NCBI GenBank assembly: GCA_002384765.1
Contig: DGBM01000142.1
Location: 1 to 7,349 of the forward strand
Origin: Demequinaceae bacterium UBA4004
GTDB taxonomy: Bacteria; Actinomycetota; Actinomycetes; Actinomycetales; Demequinaceae
DNA length: 7,349 nucleotides
Direction: 5' to 3'
In this document: positions 1 through 5,976 of the stretch, piece after piece
Layout of the letters: the number at the start of each line of letters is the position of its first letter
Numbering within the stretch: the stretch's first letter is position 1
The notes under the pieces: model-generated
The model's database searches: none
What the model was told of the DNA's origin: nothing
What the model saw: the letters and a program-made list of their open reading frames with translations, nothing else
Position numbers and translations under genes: made by a program

Positions 1-1200
1 TGGTTCCTCGCCGGGATGGACGTGCCGATGGCGATCCTGTTCGCCATCACCGTCGTGGTCATCACCTGCCCCGACGCTCTCGGACTCGCGACCCCGACCG
101 CGATCATGGTCGGCACCGGCCTGGGCGCCAAGCGCGGCGTGCTGTTCAAGAACGCCTCCGGGATCGAGACCGCCGCCCGCATCGACACAGTCGTGTTGGA
201 CAAGACCGGCACCCTCACCAAGGGCGAACCGGAGGTCACCGACTACCTCCCGGTCGGCACGGACGACCTGGAGCTGCTGTCCCTCGCTGCGGCGCTCGAG
301 CGAGAGTCCGAGCACCCGCTGGCGAAAGCGATCGTGACCTATGCCGACGAGCGCGGCATCCCTCGGCGGACCGCGACGGCATTCCGCAACGTCACCGGGC
401 AGGGGGCGATCGCGACCGTCAACGGGAAGCAGGTCGTCCTCGGCAACGCTCGGCTGATGGCGTCCGAGGGCATCGACACCAGCGCGGTCGCCGCGCAGCA
501 GCAGGCCCTCGCCAACGGTGGTCGCACCGCGATCATGTTCGCTGTCGACGGGAAGATCGCCGGGGTCATCGCCCTTGCCGATGCCGCCCGTGACACCGCA
601 AGAGCAGCGATCGACGCGCTGCATGAGCAGGGTATCGAGGTGGCGATGCTCACGGGCGACAACAAGCCCACCGCCGAACGGATCGCGTCGCTGCTGGGCA
701 TCGACACGGTCATCGCCGACGTGCTCCCCGAGGACAAGTCCGCGAAGATCGCCGAGCTGCAAAAGGCCGGCAAGAAGGTCGCGATGGTCGGCGACGGCGT
801 CAACGACGCGCCCGCCCTCGCCCAGGCGGACCTCGGCATCGCGATCGGCGCTGGCACCGACGTCGCGATCGAGACCGCCGACGTCGTGCTGATGCGCTCC
901 GACCCGCTGGACGTCGCAATCGCGCTGAAGATCGGCAAGGGAACGCTACGGAAGATGCGGCAGAACCTTGGCTGGGCCATCGGATACAACGCCATCGCGC
1001 TGCCCATCGCTGCCGGAGTGTTCTACCCGGCCTTCGGGATCATGCTCACCCCAGAGATCGCCGCCATCAGCATGTCCGGCTCCAGCGTCATCGTCGCAGT
1101 CAACGCGCTCCTTCTGAAGCGGCTGCGCCTGCCCGCCCCGGCCGATCCGGCAACCGCGAGCACTCCCACCACGGCCTCGGCGTCCGGCGGTGCGTCATGA
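1..1200 (+). CDS. P1B-type heavy-metal (probably copper) translocating ATPase, C-terminal part
   Basis: The reading frame is open from the first base, so this is the last 399 codons of a longer gene; the N-terminal metal-binding region, the first transmembrane helices and the actuator domain lie upstream of the window. Visible in order (codons counted from base 1): transmembrane helix 6 with CPD at codons 23-25 followed by ALGLATP; the phosphorylation motif DKTGTLT with the acceptor Asp at codon 67; the P1B nucleotide-domain SEHPL motif (HP at codons 105-106) and a GQG turn near codon 133; TGDN at codons 218-221; the hinge motif GDGVNDAP from codon 264; then two helices. The last two helices carry N-x6-YN-x4-P and M-x2-SS-x5-N, the pattern of the Cu(I) P1B-1 group. 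The protein should pump metal out of the cytosol using ATP. The odd point is Asp where CPC would have its second Cys; CopB types have CPH. The tail is rich in Ala, Thr, Pro and Ser. Copper is the likeliest substrate given the multicopper oxidase downstream, but this is inferred. Confidence 0.95.
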   Translation, partial: WFLAGMDVPMAILFAITVVVITCPDALGLATPTAIMVGTGLGAKRGVLFKNASGIETAARIDTVVLDKTGTLTKGEPEVTDYLPVGTDDLELLSLAAALERESEHPLAKAIVTYADERGIPRRTATAFRNVTGQGAIATVNGKQVVLGNARLMASEGIDTSAVAAQQQALANGGRTAIMFAVDGKIAGVIALADAARDTARAAIDALHEQGIEVAMLTGDNKPTAERIASLLGIDTVIADVLPEDKSAKIAELQKAGKKVAMVGDGVNDAPALAQADLGIAIGAGTDVAIETADVVLMRSDPLDVAIALKIGKGTLRKMRQNLGWAIGYNAIALPIAAGVFYPAFGIMLTPEIAAISMSGSSVIVAVNALLLKRLRLPAPADPATASTPTTASASGGAS

Positions 1201-1223
1201 ACCCTCACGGTGCGTCACGATGA
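1188..1223 (+). repeat. Short direct repeat spanning the ATPase/GH65 junction
   Basis: The ten bases CGGTGCGTCA occur at 1188-1197 and again at 1208-1217, with starts 20 bases apart. Each copy runs into an ATGA: the first at 1197-1200 holds the ATPase stop codon, and the second at 1220-1223 holds the preferred ATG of the next gene. The ATG at 1197 opens an 8-codon frame (MNPHGASR) whose stop TGA at 1221-1223 overlaps that second ATG. The arrangement could be a small local duplication of an ATGA junction, or chance in GC-rich sequence. Confidence 0.5.
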
Positions 1224-4200
1224 GGGCCGATCGGCGATCGCAGGCGCAGAGGACTCATCGTCTTGACACTGCCTACGACGCAGTCCTCTTCGACCTGGAC
1301 GGCGTCGTGACGAACACCGCCGCCATCCATGCCGCCGCGTGGAAGCAGCTCTTCGACGAGGTGCTGCGAGATTCGCGCGTCCACGTGGATGATCCGCAGA
1401 ACACCTTCGACCCGGTGGCTGACTATCGGCGATACGTGGACGGGCGGAGCCGAGAGGACGGAGTGGCGAGATACCTCGCCGCCCGCGGCGTCAGGCTGGA
1501 TGCCGGGCAATCCGACGACCCACCGTCGGCATGGACGATCGCCGGGATCGCCGCGCGCAAGAACGCACTCTTCCTTGCCGAGCTGCGCACGCGCGGACTG
1601 CGGGTCTATCCGGGCACGGCAGCGCTGCTGCGGCGCCTGCGGGACGCGGCCGTACCGGCCGGTCTGGTCACCGCGAGTCGAAACGCGCAGCAACTGCTGA
1701 ACACAGCCGGTCTTACCGGCGCCTTCGACACGGTCGTGGACGGCCAAACCGCGCTCACGCATCACTTGCAGGGCAAGCCTTACCCCGACATGTTCGCCGA
1801 GGCAGCACGCCGCCTCGGCGTTCCTCCCGCTCGCATTGCGATCGTCGAGGACTCGGTCGCCGGCGTGGAAGCCGGCCAACGCGGCGGTTTCGGGCTCGTC
1901 GTCGGAATCGACCGCGCCGAACAGCGCGAGCAACTCGAAGCCGCGGGCGCCGACGTCGTGCTCAACGATGTCGGCGAGCTGGATCTGGGCCTCTCCACGA
2001 CGGATCCCTGGCGGCTGGTCTACGAAGGCTTCGACCCCGCGCACGAGGGGCACCGGGAGACACTCACCGCGCTGGGCAACGGCTATCTGGTGACGCGAGG
2101 GGTACGTCCCGAGCACCACGACGACGGCATCCACTACCCGGGCACCTACCTCGCTGGCGTCTACAACCGACTGATGAGCACTATCCACGGCCGCGCTGTC
2201 GAAGAAGAACACCTCGTCAACACACCGAACTGGCTTCCGGTGGACCTCCGAATCGGAAACGGACCATGGCTTTCCTCCGGACAGGCGCCGACGCTCAGCG
2301 AACGACGCGAGCTCGACCTCCGACGCGGGCTCGCCACACGCCGCGCCGTCCTTGCCGGCCCGGACGGGCATCAGCTCTTCCTCGTGCAGAGGTCCTTCAT
2401 CTCCATGGACGACCCTCACCTGGCCGTCCTGGAGACCACGATCAGTGCACCCGACTGGAACGGCACGCTCACCCTGCGAGCAGGAGTCGACGCGGGGGTA
2501 CGCAACTCCAACGTGGCCGCCTATATCGGTTCGGACACCACACACCTCGCCCCGCCGGCGTTCCGCCACGCCGACGACATCACCGTGTGCGAGACACACA
2601 CCCGGCAGAGCCGGATCCGTATCGTCACCGCCGTCCGCACGCGTCTGACCGGTGCCGCCGCCGTGACGGAACACCTCACCGAAACGGCCTCGCAGGCAAC
2701 GCGAGAGTTCCGCGTCGAGCTGGAACGGGGCCGAGCGGTCACTCTCACCAAGACCGCGGCGATCTTCACCTCCCACGACCGAGCCATCAGCGAACCGAGT
2801 GCCGCCGCACTCGACCTGTTCGAGAGGCGCGGCCAGGATGTCGCAGGGCTCCTCGAACGGCACGAGGCGGAATGGCGACGCCTCTGGCACCTGTTCGCGG
2901 TGACGCTGGACGCCGATACGCACAGTCAACTCGTACTGAATCTGCACGTCCTGCACCTGCTGCAGACCGTGTCCACTCACACCACCGCGCTCGACGCAGG
3001 GGTGCCCGCACGCGGCCTGCACGGTGAGGGGTATCGAGGTCACGTCTTCTGGGACGAGGTCTTCGTGCTGCCCATCCTCGACACCCGCGCCCCGCAAGTG
3101 AGCCGGTCGCTGATCGAGTACCGGTGGCGGCGCCTGAACGAAGCTCGCACAGCCGCGACGGCCGCCGGCCTGGGCGGGGCGCTGTTTCCCTGGCAGAGCG
3201 GCAGCGACGGCCGCGAGGAGACGCCCACCGCGCTCTTCAACCCGCGTTCCGGCAGATGGATGCCGGACAACTCACGTCGCCAGCGTCACGTCGGGCTCGC
3301 CATCGCCCACAACGCCTGGCAGCACTATCAGGCCACCGGCGATCTCGACTGGCTCGCCGAGCGCGGCGCCGAGCTCATCATCGAGGTGACCCGCCTGTTC
3401 GCCTCCCTCGCCGAACACGACCCGACCACGGACAGATTCCACATCGCCGGAGTGATGGGTCCCGACGAGTTCCACGATGGCCCGCCGGACGCTCCCGGCA
3501 CCGGGCTGCGCGACAACACCTACACCAATGTCCTGGCCTCTTGGGTCGCCCAGCGGGCCGGCGACACGCTGGGAGTCCTGGCCGGCTACCGAGCCGACGG
3601 CCTGTGCGACCGGCTCAACGTCACCGACGACGAGATCGCGCTCTGGGCGCGCCTGAGCAGACGGCTCACCGTCGGGTTCCACGCCGATGGGATCCTCACC
3701 CAGTTCGACGGTTATGAGGACCTGGAGGAGCTGGACTGGGGTCACTACCGCGACGAGTACGGGAACATCGGCCGACTCGATCTCATCCTCGAATCCGAGA
3801 ACGACAGCACCAACCGGTACAAGCTCGCCAAGCAGCCCGACGTCGTCATGCTCGTCTACCTTCTCGGCCGTGACGGGCTCCGTAAGCAGCTCGCCGCCCT
3901 CGGCTACCCGTTCTCCGAGGCCGACCTGGTCCGCACCGTCAACTACTACCTGACCCGAACCGCCAACGGTTCTACGCTCAGCCGCGTCGTGAACGCCTCT
4001 GTCCTGGCCGGCATCGACCCTGCACGCTCGTGGATCGCGTTCCGCGAAGCCCTGATCGCCGACCTCGACGACTCCCAAGGCGGCACGACTCGCGAAGGGA
4101 TCCACCTGGGTGCGATGGCCGGCACGGTAGATCTGCCCGTCCGCTCCTTCGCCGGCATGACCGTCGGCGACGACGAGCTGACCTTCGCGCCGCAACTCCC

Positions 4201-4426
4201 TCCACACCTGACCCGAGTCGCGTTCCAGGTCAGATATCGCGACCATCTCCTCGACGTGACTCTCGGCCGAAGCGGTCTAGAACTGCACGCCCACCCGACC
4301 ACGGCCCCAGTCATCCGGCTGCGCGTCGGCAGCGACGGCGGCCAGCTCTCTGCCGGCGAAACGAAGGTGTTCGCCGTCCGCTCAGCTGATGCCAGGACAC
4401 GCTCCGTCTCCAAGGAGTCTCGATGA
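1220..4426 (+). CDS. Fused beta-phosphoglucomutase-like HAD / GH65 glycoside phosphorylase
   Basis: This is a two-domain enzyme of 1068 residues from ATG 1220. A GTG at 1190 would add ten residues and overlap the ATPase by 11 bases; neither start has a clear ribosome binding site, so the choice is uncertain. Residue numbers here count from ATG. The N-terminal HAD domain (about 18-258) has the nucleophile motif FDLDGVVTNT (D25, D27), motif II VTASRN (T151), motif III lysine in GKPYPD (K186), and the Mg-binding acid pair in IVEDSVAG (E210, D211); this matches beta-phosphoglucomutase, which converts beta-glucose-1-phosphate to glucose-6-phosphate. The GH65 part starts near residue 262. It has GEGYRGHVFWDE (D612), the general-acid glutamate in GPDEFH (E750), the KQPDVVML segment (K871), and the usual C-terminal beta-sandwich after LGAMAGTVDLP. 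GH65 phosphorylases cleave alpha-linked disaccharides such as trehalose, maltose, kojibiose or nigerose with phosphate; the substrate cannot be told from sequence alone. Both proteins appear cytosolic: no signal or membrane segment is seen. The gene ends in an ATGA overlap with the next one. Confidence 0.95.
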   Translation: MRADRRSQAQRTHRLDTAYDAVLFDLDGVVTNTAAIHAAAWKQLFDEVLRDSRVHVDDPQNTFDPVADYRRYVDGRSREDGVARYLAARGVRLDAGQSDDPPSAWTIAGIAARKNALFLAELRTRGLRVYPGTAALLRRLRDAAVPAGLVTASRNAQQLLNTAGLTGAFDTVVDGQTALTHHLQGKPYPDMFAEAARRLGVPPARIAIVEDSVAGVEAGQRGGFGLVVGIDRAEQREQLEAAGADVVLNDVGELDLGLSTTDPWRLVYEGFDPAHEGHRETLTALGNGYLVTRGVRPEHHDDGIHYPGTYLAGVYNRLMSTIHGRAVEEEHLVNTPNWLPVDLRIGNGPWLSSGQAPTLSERRELDLRRGLATRRAVLAGPDGHQLFLVQRSFISMDDPHLAVLETTISAPDWNGTLTLRAGVDAGVRNSNVAAYIGSDTTHLAPPAFRHADDITVCETHTRQSRIRIVTAVRTRLTGAAAVTEHLTETASQATREFRVELERGRAVTLTKTAAIFTSHDRAISEPSAAALDLFERRGQDVAGLLERHEAEWRRLWHLFAVTLDADTHSQLVLNLHVLHLLQTVSTHTTALDAGVPARGLHGEGYRGHVFWDEVFVLPILDTRAPQVSRSLIEYRWRRLNEARTAATAAGLGGALFPWQSGSDGREETPTALFNPRSGRWMPDNSRRQRHVGLAIAHNAWQHYQATGDLDWLAERGAELIIEVTRLFASLAEHDPTTDRFHIAGVMGPDEFHDGPPDAPGTGLRDNTYTNVLASWVAQRAGDTLGVLAGYRADGLCDRLNVTDDEIALWARLSRRLTVGFHADGILTQFDGYEDLEELDWGHYRDEYGNIGRLDLILESENDSTNRYKLAKQPDVVMLVYLLGRDGLRKQLAALGYPFSEADLVRTVNYYLTRTANGSTLSRVVNASVLAGIDPARSWIAFREALIADLDDSQGGTTREGIHLGAMAGTVDLPVRSFAGMTVGDDELTFAPQLPPHLTRVAFQVRYRDHLLDVTLGRSGLELHAHPTTAPVIRLRVGSDGGQLSAGETKVFAVRSADARTRSVSKESR
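4412..4417 (+). promoter_or_regulatory. Ribosome binding site of the microprotein gene
   Basis: AAGGAG at 4412-4417 lies five bases before the ATG at 4423, inside the last codons of the GH65 gene. It is one of the strongest Shine-Dalgarno matches in the window and is the main argument that the very short frame after it is translated. Confidence 0.7.
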
Positions 4427-4572
4427 GCACGCACCGGCGCCGATACCGGCGGATCGCATCGGTTCTGGAGAGGCATGGCCTCGGCCTGGCCACCGGCCTG
4501 ATCGGTGCCGGCGCGGGCGCGGTCACCTCCCTCGGCGGCTATCTGCTATGGACCACGCGGCGGCGACGATGA
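4423..4572 (+). CDS. 49-residue single-pass membrane microprotein, unknown function
   Basis: A frame of 49 codons starts at an ATG that overlaps the upstream TGA as ATGA, with AAGGAG five bases before it, and ends at TGA 4570-4572. The protein begins with an arginine-rich segment (MSTHRRRYRRIASVLERHG), continues with a glycine/alanine-rich hydrophobic stretch at about residues 19-44 that includes GLATGLIGAGAGAV and GGYLLW, and ends in a run of four arginines. This suggests one membrane helix flanked by basic residues on both sides; small-xxx-small glycine spacing could support helix packing. It has no Cys and only two His, so it is not an obvious metal carrier. I do not recognise a family. 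A helper or regulatory subunit for one of the membrane proteins of this operon is possible but unsupported. Its last bases form ATGA with an alternative in-frame start (4569) of the GAPDH gene, so its translation may couple the GH65 and GAPDH genes. Confidence 0.7.
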   Translation: MSTHRRRYRRIASVLERHGLGLATGLIGAGAGAVTSLGGYLLWTTRRRR

Positions 4573-4598
4573 CGACCGCGCCCCCCGCACCCTCTCAG

Positions 4599-4603
4599 AA
4601 AGG
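4599..4603 (+). promoter_or_regulatory. Ribosome binding site of the GAPDH gene
   Basis: AAAGG at 4599-4603 sits seven bases before ATG 4611. With the family-typical N-terminus (NPIRVGVNGYG) it favours 4611 over the in-frame ATGs at 4389, 4548 and 4569. The 38 bases between 4573 and 4610 are the longest gene-free gap in the window and show no hairpin or promoter that I can see. Confidence 0.6.
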
Positions 4604-4610
4604 CACGCTC

Positions 4611-5669
4611 ATGAACCCCATCCGAGTCGGCGTCAACGGCTATGGTGTCATCGGCAAGCGCGTCGCTGACGCGATCCTCCTGCAACCGGACATGCGCCTG
4701 ATCGGCGTCGCGGACATCGCCACCGACTGGCGCATCAAGTCCGCCGCGAACCGATTGCCCGTGTTCGCCTCCACCGCTGAGGTGCGGCAGGGTATGCACG
4801 ACGCGGGTGTGACCGTCCGCGGGAGCCTCGACGAGCTGCTCACGCAGTGCGACGTGATCGTCGACACCACCCCCAAGCATGTCGCGGCCGGCAACCTGGA
4901 GCGCTACCGCGGGGCTGGGGTGAAAGCGGTGCTGCAGGGTGGCGAATCCCACGCCACCACTGGGCATTCGTTCGTCGCCCAAGCCAATTACGCCACCGCC
5001 CTCGGCCGCGACAGCACCCGGGTGGTGTCCTGCAATACGACCAGCATCGTCCGCGTCCTCGGCGCCTTGGACACGGCGGGGCTGCTTCAGCGCGCCCGCG
5101 GAGTGCTCATCCGCCGCGCCACCGACCCGTGGGAGTCGCACCTGGGTGGCATCATGAACACGATGGTCCCGGAGCCGACCATCCCCTCCCACCAAGGTCC
5201 CGACGCGCAGACCGTTCTCCCGGGCCTGGATGTCGTCACCATCGCAGCCAAGGGCGCCCACACCCAGACGCACACCCACTTCTGGACACTGCAACTATCC
5301 CGGGAGGCCGCCCGGGATGAGGTGCTGGACGCCCTCCGTGCCGCGCCCCGCATAGCCTTCATCCGCATGTCCGACGGCTTGATCGCCCTCAATTCCACCA
5401 TCGAGCTGATGCGCGACCTCGGCCGGCCCCGAGGGGACATGTGGGAAGTCGCCATATGGGAAGACCTGGTCACCGTCACCGGCAACGAAGCGTACCTCGC
5501 CTACCAGGTCTACAACGAGGCCATCGTCGTGCCCGAGACCATCGACGCGATCCGCGCCCTCTCCGGCACCGTCACCGATGCCGAGACCTCGATCCGCCTT
5601 ACTGACAAGAGCCTTGGCATGCGCCAGGACTTTCTCACCCGTCCGGAGGACTCCGACCATGACCGATGA
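4611..5669 (+). CDS. gap: Type II (archaeal-type) glyceraldehyde-3-phosphate dehydrogenase
   Basis: This protein of 352 residues has the features of the GAPDH class first known from archaea (about 335-340 residues) rather than the usual bacterial GapA. The Rossmann motif VNGYGVIGKR is at residues 8-17; QGGESH and FVAQANY precede the catalytic cysteine C141 in VVSCNTTS; RRATDPWE, then PSHQGPDAQTVLPGLD, then a histidine cluster (H217, H221, H223), one of which probably is the base that activates the cysteine. It should oxidise glyceraldehyde-3-phosphate with phosphate to 1,3-bisphosphoglycerate in the cytosol. At the end of the second beta strand the sequence reads GVADIATDW with D35, where NADP-using archaeal enzymes often have a basic residue; this hints at NAD preference (inference). 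Only two cysteines occur in the whole chain. ATG 4611 is chosen for its ribosome site and the family N-terminus; 4569 would give 14 more residues. The C-terminal end overlaps the next gene by 11 bases. Confidence 0.93.
   Translation: MNPIRVGVNGYGVIGKRVADAILLQPDMRLIGVADIATDWRIKSAANRLPVFASTAEVRQGMHDAGVTVRGSLDELLTQCDVIVDTTPKHVAAGNLERYRGAGVKAVLQGGESHATTGHSFVAQANYATALGRDSTRVVSCNTTSIVRVLGALDTAGLLQRARGVLIRRATDPWESHLGGIMNTMVPEPTIPSHQGPDAQTVLPGLDVVTIAAKGAHTQTHTHFWTLQLSREAARDEVLDALRAAPRIAFIRMSDGLIALNSTIELMRDLGRPRGDMWEVAIWEDLVTVTGNEAYLAYQVYNEAIVVPETIDAIRALSGTVTDAETSIRLTDKSLGMRQDFLTRPEDSDHDR
5645..5650 (+). promoter_or_regulatory. Ribosome binding site of the DUF2933-like gene
   Basis: GGAGGA at 5645-5650 lies eight bases before ATG 5659, within the end of the GAPDH gene. 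It decides the start in favour of 5659 over the in-frame ATG at 5578, which would add 27 residues encoded entirely inside the GAPDH frame. Confidence 0.7.
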
Positions 5670-5976
5670 CCAGCATCCGCACCCCGGTCAGGAACCAGGT
5701 GTCCCTGCGCCGCGGCGACGGATGCCCCTGTCTGCCTGGGCCATCATCGGCCTGGCCGTCGTCGGAATCGTCATCTACCTGTTCATCGACCACTTGCCGC
5801 ACGTGCTCGCGGCCCTCCCATATGTGGCGATCATTGGCATGGCAGCGATGCACATCTTCGGCCACGGCCACCACGGCGGCAGCCATCACACCAATCACGA
5901 CCACGCAGGCGGTGCTCGCCAGGATGGCGCCGCCGTCGACGGTGAGACCAGCAATGGCCCCCGCGATCCGTCATGA
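5659..5976 (+). CDS. Small His-rich membrane protein, DUF2933-like
   Basis: The protein has 105 residues: a polar Pro-rich start with RRR at 19-21, two membrane segments (about 24-43 and 49-67) joined by a short loop DHLPH, then a histidine-rich stretch from H65 to H82 (MHIFGHGHHGGSHH, then HDH), and an acidic/polar tail. The hairpin ending in LPY-x-MH-IFGHGHHGG resembles DUF2933 proteins, which are typically tiny, end in His-rich tails and are often encoded beside copper-handling genes; members usually have a Cys-Pro before the Leu-Met-His, whereas here the segment reads GMAAMH without Cys. The histidines could bind copper at the membrane surface, but the molecular role of the family is unsettled. 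The gene overlaps the GAPDH gene by 11 bases and has a good ribosome site. Its stop overlaps the next start as ATGA. Confidence 0.85.
   Translation: MTDDQHPHPGQEPGVPAPRRRMPLSAWAIIGLAVVGIVIYLFIDHLPHVLAALPYVAIIGMAAMHIFGHGHHGGSHHTNHDHAGGARQDGAAVDGETSNGPRDPS

Noticed and set aside
1198..1219. Possible promoter or terminator between the ATPase and GH65 genes
   Set aside because: The gap is about 20 bases, with no hairpin, T-run or promoter hexamers; the genes appear co-transcribed.
1263..1268. TTGACA resembling a -35 promoter element
   Set aside because: It lies inside the HAD coding region and no -10-like hexamer follows at 16-19 bases; likely chance.
1531..3027. 498-codon plus-strand frame inside the GH65 gene
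   Set aside because: Its product is dominated by Arg, Pro and His, the usual result of reading GC-rich codons out of frame.
1205..3097. 630-codon open frame on the minus strand opposite the GH65 gene
   Set aside because: Its translation has no recognisable motifs and the plus strand encodes a clear enzyme with intact catalytic residues. Long antisense frames are common in GC-rich actinobacterial genes.
3272..4246. 324-codon open frame on the minus strand
   Set aside because: It mirrors the GH65 catalytic region, has biased composition (many Val, Gly, Asp, Glu) typical of an antisense shadow, and no family likeness or ribosome site.
4389..4610. Upstream extension of the GAPDH frame to ATG 4389
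   Set aside because: The added 74 residues are Arg/Pro-rich, overlap the GH65 end and the microprotein, and have no counterpart before the Rossmann fold of GAPDH.
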